From assembly GCA_938034905.1 (NCBI GenBank), contig CALHLF010000003.1:32201-96200 (forward strand): a stretch of DNA of 64,000 nt, given 5' to 3'. The position numbers were made by a program, and so were the translations under genes. This document shows, piece after piece, positions 52,591-62,382 of the stretch. The first letter of the stretch is position 1; each line of letters opens with the position of its first letter. The stretch comes from an uncultured bacterium (lineage in GTDB: Bacteria; Dictyoglomota; Dictyoglomia; Dictyoglomales; Dictyoglomaceae). Under the pieces are notes generated by a model. The model saw only the letters and a list, made by a program, of their open reading frames with translations. It searched no databases and was not told the DNA's origin.

Positions 52591-53553
52591 TTAGATTCTT
52601 TTTCTCTTTCTCCAAATATCTAAGGTTACTGCAGTAACTATAACTAAACCCATAACTACATCATGCCAATATGATGATATTTCTAATAAGATTAATCCAT
52701 TGTATATGACACTCATAATTGCAGCTCCAATAAGGGTACCTAATATTGTGCCTTCACCACCGGAAAGAGAAGTTCCTCCAATTACTGCAGCAGCAATAGC
52801 GCTCAATTCGTATCCTCCTCCAACTCCAGCTTGACCCTGACTTAATCTTGAGGCTATTATTATCCCTGTTATTCCTGCTAAGAAGGAGCTTGAGACATAA
52901 GTGAATATTCTTCTTTTATCAACATCAATTCCTGATAATCTTGCTGCCTCAATATTTCCACCTGTTGCGTAAAGCTGTCTTCCTAAAACAGTATATTTTG
53001 TAATAAAGAAAGCTATGAAGGCAAAAAGGATAAGAATTATTAATGGAAAGGGTATACCAAAGATATCTCCTTGTCCAATAAAGAAGAATCTTTCAGGTAA
53101 TCCAATTATTGGCCATCCTTTTGTAATCACAGAAGCAAGTCCTCGTGCAGCTGTTAATGTCCCAAGGGTAATAATAAAGGGAGGAACTTTAAGTTTTGTT
53201 ACAAAAAGGCCATGCCAAAGACCCACAAGGGAAGAGATTAAGAGTACTATTAATATAGAGATAGTAATGCTTAGTCCGTTTTTCATAAATAGCGCTACAA
53301 GTACCCCTGTTAAAGCCACTAAGGATCCTACTGATAAGTCAATTCCTCCTCCAATGATGACTAAGGTTTCTCCTATAGCTAATAGACCAAAAATTGCTAC
53401 CTGCCTTGCAATAATTTGTAGGTTAAAGGAACTTAAGAATCTTGGGTTAATAATAGTTATACCAAAACTTAAAATTATAAGAGCTAAGAGAATATTTAGT
53501 TCACGAAAATAAATCCCTTTTCTTAAAACTTTTGCATTTTTAATTTTTATCAT
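52591..53553 (-). CDS. Second sugar ABC transporter permease (RbsC type)
   Basis: A 320-residue permease with about ten helices: [68 protein letters not shown] (coupling loop) and [20 protein letters not shown]. It heads the minus-strand operon. About 30-37 bases upstream of its start lies a TTGCGCAA palindrome that may be a LacI-type operator. The last residues (KRKRI) are basic and cytoplasmic. Confidence 0.92.
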   Translation of the reverse strand: MIKIKNAKVLRKGIYFRELNILLALIILSFGITIINPRFLSSFNLQIIARQVAIFGLLAIGETLVIIGGGIDLSVGSLVALTGVLVALFMKNGLSITISILIVLLISSLVGLWHGLFVTKLKVPPFIITLGTLTAARGLASVITKGWPIIGLPERFFFIGQGDIFGIPFPLIILILFAFIAFFITKYTVLGRQLYATGGNIEAARLSGIDVDKRRIFTYVSSSFLAGITGIIIASRLSQGQAGVGGGYELSAIAAAVIGGTSLSGGEGTILGTLIGAAIMSVIYNGLILLEISSYWHDVVMGLVIVTAVTLDIWRKRKRI

Positions 53554-53576
53554 CTCCTTTTTTATGAGATTTCAAT

Positions 53577-53596
53577 ATACAATTGCGCAACCGATT
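53577..53596 (-). promoter_or_regulatory. Candidate promoter/operator of the second ABC operon
   Basis: On the minus strand AATCGGTTGCGCAATTG forms the 17-base spacer before a TATATT -10 (53579-53574). The GC core TTGCGCAA (53583-53590) is a perfect palindrome and CGGTTGCG resembles LacI-family half sites. The -35 is weak. Confidence 0.4.
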
Positions 53597-53736
53597 TTAA
53601 ATACACATAGAAAATAATATACTAAGAATTTTATTTTGTAAAGATAAAGATTTCTGAAGTTAAAAAATAGATTTACGTAAAATTCTATCTAAGGGGCTTT
53701 CTTTTTCAAAAAATGTAGATTAAATTTTAGAAGTAC

Positions 53737-53765
53737 TTGCTTTTTTCAAAATTCTTCTTTACAAT
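53737..53765 (+). promoter_or_regulatory. pheA promoter
   Basis: TTGCTT (53737-53742), exactly 17 bases, TACAAT (53760-53765). Transcription would start about 53772, 19 bases before the ATG. This position excludes a longer open frame beginning at 53737. Confidence 0.7.
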
Positions 53766-53790
53766 TTATGAAAAATTTAGGGGAGAGATT

Positions 53791-54870
53791 ATGATGGATG
53801 ATTTAGAAAAATTACGAAAGGAAATAGACGAAATTGATAAAAGGATATTGGAACTTATAAATAAGAGGGCCCTTTTAGCTTTAGAAATTGGTAAAATTAA
53901 AAAGGAAAATAACTTATCTTCCTTTGATCCATTAAGAGAAAGAGAGATCCTTGAAAGGTTAGAAAAACTAAATAATGGGCCTCTATCTTATTTTGCAATA
54001 GCGAATATTTTTAAGGATATAATTAGTTATATAAGAAATTTAGAAAAAGAAATCAAAATTGGATTTTTAGGGCCAGAAGGTACTTTTACTCATCAGGCTG
54101 GTATAAAATTCTTTGGAAAAGGATCAAAGTTTATTCCTCTTCCTACAGTAGAAGGTATATTTCAAGCTATGGAAAATAATGAGGTTGATTATGGGGTTGT
54201 TCCTATAGAAAATTCATTAGAAGGTACTGTAGGAACTACCATGGATCTTTTAGTGGAAACAACTTTGAGAGTAATCGGTGAAGTATATTTACCTATACAA
54301 CATTGCCTTTTATCTTTACAAGATTCTTTAGAGGAAATTGAAAGAGTATATTCTCATCCCCAAGCTCTCTCTCAATGTAGAAGGTGGTTAAAGGAAAATC
54401 TTCCAAGAGTTAAGGAGATTTCAACAAGTAGTACAACTTATGGTGCTTCTTTAGCAAAAGAGGATCCAAAGGGTGCAGCAATAGCAAGTTCCTTAGCCAG
54501 TGAAATTTTTGGATTAAAGATCTTAGCAAAAAATATTCAAGATAATTGGTATAATAGAACCCGCTTCTTAATCTTGGGAAGAGAAAAGTTGAGCCCTTCT
54601 GGAAAGGATAAAACCTCTATTATTTTTACTGTAAAACACCAGGCAGGAGCTCTTTTTAGGGCCTTAAAACCCCTTCATGATTTTAAAATTAATATGACCC
54701 TTATACAATCAAGACCGGTAAAATCTTCTCCTTTTCAGTATTTGTTTTTTGTAGATTTTCAGGGACATTGTGAGGAGGAAAAGGTTAAAAGGGCATTAGA
54801 ACTATTAAAGGAAGAATGTCTATCCTTTAAGATATTAGGTTCTTATCCTGAAGCAGAGAGTGACTTCTAA
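53791..54870 (+). CDS. pheA: Chorismate mutase/prephenate dehydratase (P-protein)
   Basis: A 359-residue bifunctional enzyme making phenylpyruvate for phenylalanine. AroQ chorismate mutase domain at 1-85 (LRKEIDEIDKRILELINKRALLALEIGKIK, DPLREREIL), prephenate dehydratase from about 95 (GFLGPEGTFTHQAG, VPIENSLEGTVGTTMDLL, NRTRFLILG with the TRF catalytic motif) and a C-terminal ACT domain (FTVKHQAGALFRALKPLHDFKINMTLIQSRP) with the ESRP-like QSRP that senses phenylalanine. The ATG at 53791 follows AGGGGAGAG and fits the family N-terminus. A second ATG follows at once. Confidence 0.95.
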   Translation: MMDDLEKLRKEIDEIDKRILELINKRALLALEIGKIKKENNLSSFDPLREREILERLEKLNNGPLSYFAIANIFKDIISYIRNLEKEIKIGFLGPEGTFTHQAGIKFFGKGSKFIPLPTVEGIFQAMENNEVDYGVVPIENSLEGTVGTTMDLLVETTLRVIGEVYLPIQHCLLSLQDSLEEIERVYSHPQALSQCRRWLKENLPRVKEISTSSTTYGASLAKEDPKGAAIASSLASEIFGLKILAKNIQDNWYNRTRFLILGREKLSPSGKDKTSIIFTVKHQAGALFRALKPLHDFKINMTLIQSRPVKSSPFQYLFFVDFQGHCEEEKVKRALELLKEECLSFKILGSYPEAESDF

Positions 54871-54872
54871 AA

Positions 54873-54901
54873 TTCCATTTTCTTATTCTTTATGATATAA
54901 T
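54873..54901 (+). promoter_or_regulatory. argG promoter, extended -10
   Basis: TTCCAT (54873-54878), 17 bases, TATAAT (54896-54901) with TGA just before it, forming an extended -10. It starts 2 bases after the pheA stop and yields a leader of about 30 bases with an AAGGAGGA site. Confidence 0.65.
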
Positions 54902-54937
54902 TCTCAAACACTAAATCTTAAGGAGGAAAAAGAAAAC

Positions 54938-56134
54938 ATGGAGAAAGTTGTCTTAGCCTATTCAGGAGGTTTAGATACATCTGTAGCAATAAAATGGCTT
55001 AATCAAAAATATAATATGAAGGTTATAACTTTAACAGTAGATTTAGGACAAAAAATAAATCTTGATGAAGTAAAGGAAAGAGCTGAAAAATTAGGGGTTG
55101 AAAAAGCTTATGTATGGGATTTAAAGGAAGAATTTGTAGAAGAATTCATTCTTCCTGCTCTAAAGGCTAATGCCCTTTATGAAGGAACTTACCCATTATC
55201 AACGGCTCTCTCAAGACCTTTAATTGCAAAATATTTAGTAAAGGTAGCAAAAGAAAATAATGCGAAATATGTAGCACATGGATGTACAGGAAAAGGAAAT
55301 GATCAAGTAAGATTTGATATTGCAGTAAAATCCTTAGCACCTGATCTTGAGGTTATAGCTCCAGTGAGAGAATGGAATTTTACAAGAGAAGAAGAAATAG
55401 AATATGCAATAGAGAATAATATACCTGTTCCTGTAACAAGGGAGAATCCCTATAGTATTGATGAAAATCTTTGGGGAAGAAGTATTGAAGGGGGAATTCT
55501 TGAAGATCCATGGTTAGAGCCACCGGAGGATATTTTCTTGTGGACAAAAATAAAGCCAAATCTTCCTCCAAGGTATATGGAGATATCTTTTGAAGAGGGA
55601 GTTCCTGTAGGTTTAGATGGAGAAGTAATGTCTCCTATTAAGATTATAGAAACAATAAATAGAGTAGCAGGAGAGTATGGAATAGGACGAGTTGATCATA
55701 TTGAAAATAGATTAGTAGGTATAAAAACAAGGGAAATATATGAAGTTCCAGCTGCACTTGTTCTTATTAAGGCTCATTCTGCAATAGAAAGTTTAGTTCA
55801 TCATCGAGAACTTTCTCACTTTAAGAGAATAATTGAAGAAAAGTACTCTCAAATTATTTATTATGGGTTGTGGTTCGATCCTTTAAGGGAGGCTCTTCAA
55901 AGTTTTATTGAAAAGACCCAAGAAAGGGTTACGGGGAAAGTCAGGGTTAAATTTGATTATGGAAATTTTTCAATTGTTGGTAAGTATTCTCCTTATTCCT
56001 TATATGACTATGATTTGGCAACTTATGATAAAAAGAGTACTTTTTCTAATGAATTAGCAGTAGGGTTTATTAAAATTTTTGGCTTGCCTTCATATTTATA
56101 TGCAAAGAAGTCAGATAAAAATAACTTTTGCTAA
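54938..56134 (+). CDS. argG: Argininosuccinate synthase
   Basis: A 398-residue enzyme joining citrulline and aspartate with ATP. The N-type ATP pyrophosphatase loop AYSGGLDTS (residues 6-14) and GCTGKGNDQVRF (citrulline/aspartate site, about 114-125) are intact; YSIDENLWGRSIEGG and EFEEGVP-like IS-FEEGVPVGLDGE follow. Normal length (about 400). It heads the arginine genes; carA follows after its own promoter that overlaps the argG stop. Confidence 0.97.
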   Translation: MEKVVLAYSGGLDTSVAIKWLNQKYNMKVITLTVDLGQKINLDEVKERAEKLGVEKAYVWDLKEEFVEEFILPALKANALYEGTYPLSTALSRPLIAKYLVKVAKENNAKYVAHGCTGKGNDQVRFDIAVKSLAPDLEVIAPVREWNFTREEEIEYAIENNIPVPVTRENPYSIDENLWGRSIEGGILEDPWLEPPEDIFLWTKIKPNLPPRYMEISFEEGVPVGLDGEVMSPIKIIETINRVAGEYGIGRVDHIENRLVGIKTREIYEVPAALVLIKAHSAIESLVHHRELSHFKRIIEEKYSQIIYYGLWFDPLREALQSFIEKTQERVTGKVRVKFDYGNFSIVGKYSPYSLYDYDLATYDKKSTFSNELAVGFIKIFGLPSYLYAKKSDKNNFC

Positions 56135-56156
56135 AATTTATTTTTTAATATATAAT
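56128..56156 (+). promoter_or_regulatory. carA promoter
   Basis: TTGCTA (56128-56133), 17 bases, perfect TATAAT (56151-56156). The -35 overlaps the argG stop codon. Transcription would start about 56163. Confidence 0.7.
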
Positions 56157-56187
56157 CCTTAGGAATAAATTGAGTTTGAGGAGGAAA

Positions 56188-57264
56188 ATGGGATCAAAGG
56201 AGGGTATATTAGTATTAGAAACAGGGCATAGTTTTATTGGAGAAAGTTTTGGTGTGGATGGGGAAAGTTATGGGGAAATTGTTTTTAATACAAGTATGGT
56301 GGGTTACCCTCAAGTTATTACTGATCCATCCTATGCAAATCAAATAATTGTTTTTTCTTACCCCCTTATTGGAAATTATGGAATTGATGTAAAAAGATTA
56401 GAAAGTAAAAAGGCTTTTTGTAAAGGAGTTGTAGCGAGGGAGTTAAATGATTATAAATTTCATTGGGAGAGTCCTGTTTCATTAAGGGAATTTTTCTCTG
56501 AGCAGAATATAGTTGCTATTCATAAAGTTGATACGAGGAAAATTGTAAAAGAGATAAGAAAATTTGGAACTATGAAAGCAATAATCTCAACTATTGAAAA
56601 TGATCCCTTTGTTCTTGCAAAGAAATTGGAAAGACTTGATTTTAATTATTTAGATTTAGTAAGAAGGGTTACCACTTCTGTTCCTTATGAACTTAATCCT
56701 GAGGGGGATAAAAAGATTGCTCTTTTAGATTTTGGGGTGAAGGAGGGAATAATAAGGGAACTTTTAAAATATAATTATAGGATAAAAATTTTTCCTGCAT
56801 GGAGTTCCTTTGAGGATGTAAAGAATTTTAACCCTGATGGAATAGTTCTTTCTAATGGGCCGGGGGATCCCAACAATGTACCCTACACTCAGGAAACTAT
56901 AAGAAATATTTTGACATTAGAAAAGCCTATTTTAGGTATATGCCTTGGAATTCAACTCTTAGCATTAAGTGTGGGTGCAAAAACCTATAAGCTTAAATTT
57001 GGACATAGAGGAGCAAATCATCCTGTAAAGGATTTAGAGACAGGGAGAGTCTATATAACCTCCCAGAATCATAGTTATGCAGTAAAGGAAGATACATTAC
57101 CCTCTGGTTTTAAAGTTTGGTTTTATAATTTAAATGATGAAACCTTAGAAGGAATAAAGCATGTTAGTCTTCCTTTACTTGCTGTCCAATTTCATCCTGA
57201 GGCATCTCCAGGTCCTCAAGATACAAAATTTATATTTGATGAATTTTATAATTTATTAGATTGA
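56188..57264 (+). CDS. carA: Carbamoyl-phosphate synthase small subunit
   Basis: A 358-residue glutamine amidotransferase subunit supplying ammonia to CarB. N-terminal domain begins LVLETGHSFIGESFG; the amidotransferase domain has LSNGPGDPN, the nucleophile in GICLGIQLLAL (Cys about 254) and the catalytic His in QFHPEASPGP. ATG 56188 is preferred because GAGGAGG lies just upstream; a TTG at 56170 would add six residues without a good site. carB follows after 12 bases. Confidence 0.96.
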   Translation: MGSKEGILVLETGHSFIGESFGVDGESYGEIVFNTSMVGYPQVITDPSYANQIIVFSYPLIGNYGIDVKRLESKKAFCKGVVARELNDYKFHWESPVSLREFFSEQNIVAIHKVDTRKIVKEIRKFGTMKAIISTIENDPFVLAKKLERLDFNYLDLVRRVTTSVPYELNPEGDKKIALLDFGVKEGIIRELLKYNYRIKIFPAWSSFEDVKNFNPDGIVLSNGPGDPNNVPYTQETIRNILTLEKPILGICLGIQLLALSVGAKTYKLKFGHRGANHPVKDLETGRVYITSQNHSYAVKEDTLPSGFKVWFYNLNDETLEGIKHVSLPLLAVQFHPEASPGPQDTKFIFDEFYNLLD

Positions 57265-57276
57265 GAGGGAGAGATT

Positions 57277-60200
57277 GTGCCTAAAAGAAAAGATATTAAT
57301 AAAGTTTTAGTTATAGGTTCTGGTCCCATAATAATAGGACAAGCTGCAGAGTTTGACTATTCTGGAACCCAAGCTTGTAGAGCATTAAAAGAGGAAGGAA
57401 TTGAAATAGTTTTGATTAATTCTAATCCTGCCACCATAATGACCGATTGGGAAATGGCAGATAGAATATACTTAGAACCGTTAATTCCAGAGGTAGTAGA
57501 AAGAATAATAGAAAAGGAAAAACCTGATGGGATAATTGCAACCTTAGGGGGACAGACAGGTCTGAATTTAGCAATGGAGCTTGCTTCTTCAGGAGCTTTA
57601 GAGAGATTAGGGATTCCCCTTTTAGGGGCTTCCTTAGAGTCTATTAATTTTGCAGAAGATAGAGAAATGTTTAAGAAAAAAATGGAAGAAATTGGAGAGC
57701 CTGTTTTAAAGAGTGTGATAGTTCGTAGTTTAGAGGAAGGAATAAATGCCTTAGAAGAGATTGGTCTTCCCTTAGTAATAAGACCAGCATACACTTTGGG
57801 TGGTACTGGTGGAGGAATTGTAGAAAAGATTGAGGATTTTGAAAGACTTCTTTTAAGAAGCTTAAGTTTAAGTCCAGTAAGACAAGCACTTTTAGAGAAA
57901 AGTGTTGTGGGTTGGAAAGAGATTGAGTTTGAAGTAATGAGAGATGCTAAAGGAAATGTTATAACCGTTTGTAGCATGGAGAATTTTGATCCTATGGGAA
58001 TTCATACAGGAGATAGCATTGTAGTTGCTCCTACCCAAACATTAAATGATTGTGAATATCAAATGTTAAGAACTGCATCTTTAAAAATTATATCTGGTCT
58101 AAAGGTTGAAGGAGGATGTAATATCCAGTTTGCTTTGAATCCTAAAAAATTAGAATATTATGTGATAGAAGTAAATCCAAGGGTAAGTAGATCCAGTGCT
58201 TTAGCCTCGAAAGCTACAGGATTTCCTATCGCACGAATTACCGCAAAGATTGCTATTGGATTGACATTAGATGAAATTAAAAATCCTGTTACTAAAGAGA
58301 CTTATGCAGCTTTTGAACCTGCCTTAGATTATGTTGTAGTAAAGATACCTCGTTGGGGATTTGAGAAATTTAAAGTTAAAGATAGAACCCTTGGAACTCA
58401 AATGCAGGCAACAGGAGAGGTAATGGCTTTAGGAAGAACTTTTGAAGAAGCCTTACTAAAGGCTGTTCGTTCCTTAGATGTGGAATTGGGTCTTTTTTCT
58501 GATAAATTCTCGTATCTTTCCAATGAAGAAATAAAATATTACTTAAAAAATGCAGATGACAGAAGACTTTTTCTTATAGCTGAAGGATTTAGAAGGGGAT
58601 TTTCTGTAAAAGAAATTTATGATTTAACAGGAATCGACTATTTTTTTCTATCAAAGATCTGTAATTTACTTGAAATCTCCTATAAGTTCAAGGGGAAATC
58701 TTTATCAGATATCACTCCAAGTGAGTTAAGATTTCTAAAAAGTATAGGATTAGGAGATTATGACCTTTCCTGTATTATTAATGCTTCAAAGGAAGAAATA
58801 TTTCAATATAGAAAAATTCATAAAATATTTCCTGTATATAAAATCGTTGACACTTGTGCTGCAGAATTTTCCGCACAAACTCCATATTATTATTCCACCT
58901 ATGAAGAAGAAAATGAAGTTATTAAAACTCCTCAAAGATCAGTGGTGGTTTTGGGTAGCGGTCCTATAAGAATTGGTCAGGGAATAGAATTTGATTACTG
59001 TACTGTTCAAGCAGTAAAGTCTATAAAAGAAGAAGGACTTGTCTCAGTCATGATAAACAATAATCCAGAAACCCTTAGTACTGATTTTGATATAGCTGAT
59101 AGACTTTATTTTGAACCTTTAACTACTGAAGATGTTATAAATGTTTTGGAACAAGAGGAGCCATTAGGTTTTCTTTCCCAATTTGGAGGACAAACTGCTA
59201 TAAATTTATCAAAAAATCTTGTTAAAAAGGGCTTCTATTTGTTAGGTACATCTCAAGAAAGCATAGATCTTGCTGAGGATAGAGAAAAATTCGATAGAGT
59301 CCTTAATAGATTAAAAATACCAAGGCCTAAAGGGTTTTATATTCGAAGTTTTCAAGAAGCTAAAAATGTTGTAGGGGAAATTGGATTTCCTGTGCTGTTG
59401 AGACCCTCCTATGTATTAGGTGGAAGGGCGATGCACATAATAGATAATCTTGAAGAATTGGAGTGTTATTTTAATAGGAGAGATTTAATATTGCCTCTTT
59501 GGATGGATCAATTTATACTCGGAAAAGAAGCAGAGGTTGATATTCTCTGTGATGGAGAGGATGTATTTATTCCTGGAATTATGGAGCATGTAGAAAGAGC
59601 TGGAATTCATTCAGGAGACAGTATTGCAATCTTTCCAGCATATTCTCTCTCTTCTAAAGCTCAAGAAAAAATTATAGAGTATTCGAAAAAAATAGCTTTA
59701 GCTTTAAAGGTAAGGGGACTTTTAAATATCCAGTTTGTTGTTGATAAAGATAATAATGTATTTGTTCTTGAGGCAAATCCAAGAGCTTCAAGAACAGTAC
59801 CCTTTTTAAGTAAAGCTTTAAAATTACCTTTGGTAAAATGGGCTACAAAGATTTCCTTAGGATACAAACTTAAAGATTTAGGGATTAAAAATGAATTATA
59901 TCCTCATCCAAAACATTTTTCAGTTAAAGCTCCAGTTTTCTCTTTTACAAAAATAAAATCTGCAGAGATTGAGTTGGGTCCTGAAATGAGATCAACGGGT
60001 GAAGTTATGGGAATTGATTATTCTTGGGAAAAAGCCTTATACAAAGCACTTCTTGCTAGTGGAATAAAAATTCCTTTATATGGTGGAAAATTTTTAGTTA
60101 CTACTTATTTTGATACAAATTGGGAATATCTTTTAAGAAGAGGTATTAAACTTTATATTGTTGAAAATTCTGTTAATGATCTTTTTACTCCAATACATAC

Positions 60201-60432
60201 AGAAAAAGATGAAATTTTTACGTTAACAAAAGAAAAATTTGACCTGGTGATTAGTATAGGAAAGAAAGATGGGGTATGGAGAAGAGCATGTTTTGATCTT
60301 GGTATTCCTTGTATTGTTTCTGAGGATACTTTTAATGCAATTATAGAAATATTAAAAAATATGGATGATGAGATAGATTATAGGGCTTTACAAGATTATT
60401 TTCAGGTGAAAGAAGATGCCTTTGTGGGATAG
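57277..60432 (+). CDS. carB: Carbamoyl-phosphate synthase large subunit
   Basis: A 1,051-residue synthase with two homologous ATP-grasp halves. First: GQAAEFDYSGTQACRALKEEG and LRPAYTLGGTGGGI-type RPAYTLGGTGGG; second: GQGIEFDYCTVQAVKSIKEEG and RPSYVLGGRAMHI; the C-terminal allosteric domain (about 920-1051) is somewhat short. It makes carbamoyl phosphate for arginine and pyrimidines. GTG start with GAGAGGGAGAG. Its end overlaps argH by 17 bases. Confidence 0.97.
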   Translation: MPKRKDINKVLVIGSGPIIIGQAAEFDYSGTQACRALKEEGIEIVLINSNPATIMTDWEMADRIYLEPLIPEVVERIIEKEKPDGIIATLGGQTGLNLAMELASSGALERLGIPLLGASLESINFAEDREMFKKKMEEIGEPVLKSVIVRSLEEGINALEEIGLPLVIRPAYTLGGTGGGIVEKIEDFERLLLRSLSLSPVRQALLEKSVVGWKEIEFEVMRDAKGNVITVCSMENFDPMGIHTGDSIVVAPTQTLNDCEYQMLRTASLKIISGLKVEGGCNIQFALNPKKLEYYVIEVNPRVSRSSALASKATGFPIARITAKIAIGLTLDEIKNPVTKETYAAFEPALDYVVVKIPRWGFEKFKVKDRTLGTQMQATGEVMALGRTFEEALLKAVRSLDVELGLFSDKFSYLSNEEIKYYLKNADDRRLFLIAEGFRRGFSVKEIYDLTGIDYFFLSKICNLLEISYKFKGKSLSDITPSELRFLKSIGLGDYDLSCIINASKEEIFQYRKIHKIFPVYKIVDTCAAEFSAQTPYYYSTYEEENEVIKTPQRSVVVLGSGPIRIGQGIEFDYCTVQAVKSIKEEGLVSVMINNNPETLSTDFDIADRLYFEPLTTEDVINVLEQEEPLGFLSQFGGQTAINLSKNLVKKGFYLLGTSQESIDLAEDREKFDRVLNRLKIPRPKGFYIRSFQEAKNVVGEIGFPVLLRPSYVLGGRAMHIIDNLEELECYFNRRDLILPLWMDQFILGKEAEVDILCDGEDVFIPGIMEHVERAGIHSGDSIAIFPAYSLSSKAQEKIIEYSKKIALALKVRGLLNIQFVVDKDNNVFVLEANPRASRTVPFLSKALKLPLVKWATKISLGYKLKDLGIKNELYPHPKHFSVKAPVFSFTKIKSAEIELGPEMRSTGEVMGIDYSWEKALYKALLASGIKIPLYGGKFLVTTYFDTNWEYLLRRGIKLYIVENSVNDLFTPIHTEKDEIFTLTKEKFDLVISIGKKDGVWRRACFDLGIPCIVSEDTFNAIIEILKNMDDEIDYRALQDYFQVKEDAFVG

Positions 60433-61849
60433 TCGATGGAGAAAGGCTTTAGATAAGACTTTTGAAAAATTTTCTTTTTCTCTATCCTTTGATAAAAGAT
60501 TATGGAAAGATGACCTTTTAGGAACCTGTGCTCATTTATTAACCTTAAAGAAGGCTGGAATAATAAAAGAAGAAGAATGGGAGATATTAAAAGAGGGAAT
60601 TATAAAACTCTGGAATAGAATTTCAAATAATTTAGATATTATTAAAGGAGCAGAAGATATTCATACATTTATAGAAGAGAATCTTACAAAAAGTATAGGA
60701 GATTTAGGGAAAAAAATTCATACGGGAAGGAGTAGAAATGATCAGGTATCTTTAGATTTAAGATTGTATCTAAAGAGAGAGTCTTGTAAGATAGCGGATT
60801 TATTAATTTCCTTAATGGAAGAATTTTTGAGTCTTTCTAAATTATATCTTAATACACCAATGCCAGGATATACTCACCTTCAACATGCTCAACCTGTGAC
60901 CTTAGGACATTACTTCTTAGCATATTATGAGATGTTTCAACGAGATCTGGAAAGACTTGAAGATTGCTATAAGAGAATAGATGTTTTACCTTTAGGGTGT
61001 GGAGCATTAGCAGGAAGCACAATTCCTTTAGATCGAGAATATACTGCAAAAATTCTTGGATTTGAAAGAGTAGCAGAGAATAGTCTTGATGCAGTGTCTG
61101 ATAGAGATTTTGTAATAGAATTACTCTTTGTTATTTCTTTAACTTTTTTGCATCTCTCTAAATTTTCTGAAGAAATTATTTTATGGTCAACCCAAGAGTT
61201 TTCCTTTATAGAATTACCCCAAGAATATTCTACTGGGAGTAGTATGATGCCCCATAAAAGGAATCCAGATTTAGCAGAGCATATCCGGGGAAAAGCAGGA
61301 AGAATTTTGGGTAACCTTTTAGGATTTATGGCTGTTATGAAGGGATTACCTTTGAGTTATAATAAAGATTTACAAGAAGATAAAGAATTGATTTTTGATG
61401 CCCTTGATCAATTAAAATTGGCACTTCAAGTTCTTATAGGATTCTTGCCAAAATTAAAGTTTAAGGAAGAAAGGATGTATGAATTGGCAAAAAATTCCTT
61501 TCTTTTTTCTACAGATGTTGCAGAGTATTTAACTATTAAGGGAATTCCCTTTAGGGAAGCCCATAAAATAGTTGGAGAAATTATAAAATATTGTGAGGAA
61601 AATAGAAAAGGTTTAGAGGATTTAACCTTAGAAGAATGGCAAAAATTTTCTCCTCTGTTTACAGAAGAAATTCTTGAATTGTTCTCTCCTGAGAAAAGTA
61701 TTTATCTTAAAAAGACCTTAGGAAGCCCAAATCCCTTATTAAACCAACGAATTATTGAAAAGAAGTATGATTTTCTTCAGAAAAAGAAGTTATTATGGGA
61801 TAGTCATAAAGAAACTCTTCCTACCTTAGAGGAGATATTGAATCTATGA
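60416..61849 (+). CDS. argH: Argininosuccinate lyase
   Basis: A 477-residue lyase of the fumarase superfamily that splits argininosuccinate into arginine and fumarate. Seen: EDIHTFIEENLTKSIGDLGKKIHTGRSRNDQV, HLQHAQPVTLGH (catalytic His) and the signature GSSMMPHKRNPD (catalytic Ser loop). Slightly longer than usual (about 460) at the C-terminus. It begins inside carB (17 bases) and overlaps bioY by 4 bases, so carA-carB-argH-bioY form one transcript. Confidence 0.97.
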   Translation: MPLWDSRWRKALDKTFEKFSFSLSFDKRLWKDDLLGTCAHLLTLKKAGIIKEEEWEILKEGIIKLWNRISNNLDIIKGAEDIHTFIEENLTKSIGDLGKKIHTGRSRNDQVSLDLRLYLKRESCKIADLLISLMEEFLSLSKLYLNTPMPGYTHLQHAQPVTLGHYFLAYYEMFQRDLERLEDCYKRIDVLPLGCGALAGSTIPLDREYTAKILGFERVAENSLDAVSDRDFVIELLFVISLTFLHLSKFSEEIILWSTQEFSFIELPQEYSTGSSMMPHKRNPDLAEHIRGKAGRILGNLLGFMAVMKGLPLSYNKDLQEDKELIFDALDQLKLALQVLIGFLPKLKFKEERMYELAKNSFLFSTDVAEYLTIKGIPFREAHKIVGEIIKYCEENRKGLEDLTLEEWQKFSPLFTEEILELFSPEKSIYLKKTLGSPNPLLNQRIIEKKYDFLQKKKLLWDSHKETLPTLEEILNL

Positions 61850-62382
61850 GTGCTAAGAGAATTTCTTTATGTTCAATGGGTGTTATTTTTTTAGTTATAG
61901 GAAGTTACTTAAGTATAACTCTTCCTTTTACAAGGGTTCCCTTTACTTTACAAGTATTTTTTCTTTTTCTTGTTTCCCTTATATTTGCACCTAAAGAGAG
62001 TTTTTTTATTGTTCTTTCTTATCTTGTTTTAGGATTAATTGGCTTTCCTGTATTTGCAGGGGGAAGAGGAGGAATTGATGTTCTATTAGGACCTACAGGT
62101 GGATATTTATGGGGATTTTTGATATCAGCTCCTTTAATTTCATTAATTTCTAAAAATAATAAGGATATTATGAAGATTTTAGGAATAAGCTTAGGATTGT
62201 TGATTATTTATGCCTTAGGAAGTGTTTGGCTTATGTATTTTATGAAAATTAACTATTATAAAGCATTAATCTTAGGAGTCTTTCCTTTTATTCCCTTTGA
62301 TTTGTTAAAAGGATTTTTGGCTCTTTTTATTTCTAAGTATTTAAAATTAAGAGAGAAAGTCTTTTATAGGGATAAGTTTTGA
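61846..62382 (+). CDS. bioY: BioY biotin transporter (ECF S component)
   Basis: A 178-residue protein with about six helices and BioY motifs: LPFTRVPFTLQVFFLFLVSLIFAPKE near the N-terminus and GRGGIDVLLGPTGGYLWGFLIS in the middle. It imports biotin, usually with an ECF ATPase/transmembrane module, none of which is encoded in this window. ATGA overlap with argH. Pairing with arginine and carbamoyl-phosphate genes has a logic only in bicarbonate use; that is speculation. Its 3-prime end overlaps the convergent regulator gene by 36 bases. Confidence 0.92.
   Translation: MSAKRISLCSMGVIFLVIGSYLSITLPFTRVPFTLQVFFLFLVSLIFAPKESFFIVLSYLVLGLIGFPVFAGGRGGIDVLLGPTGGYLWGFLISAPLISLISKNNKDIMKILGISLGLLIIYALGSVWLMYFMKINYYKALILGVFPFIPFDLLKGFLALFISKYLKLREKVFYRDKF

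Noticed and set aside
53737..53790. N-terminal extension of PheA beginning at 53737
   Set aside because: The -35 and -10 boxes lie inside it and the ribosome-binding site fits the ATG at 53791.
57357..57977. 206-codon open frame antisense to carB
   Set aside because: Serine/proline-rich mirror of a conserved coding region; typical shadow.
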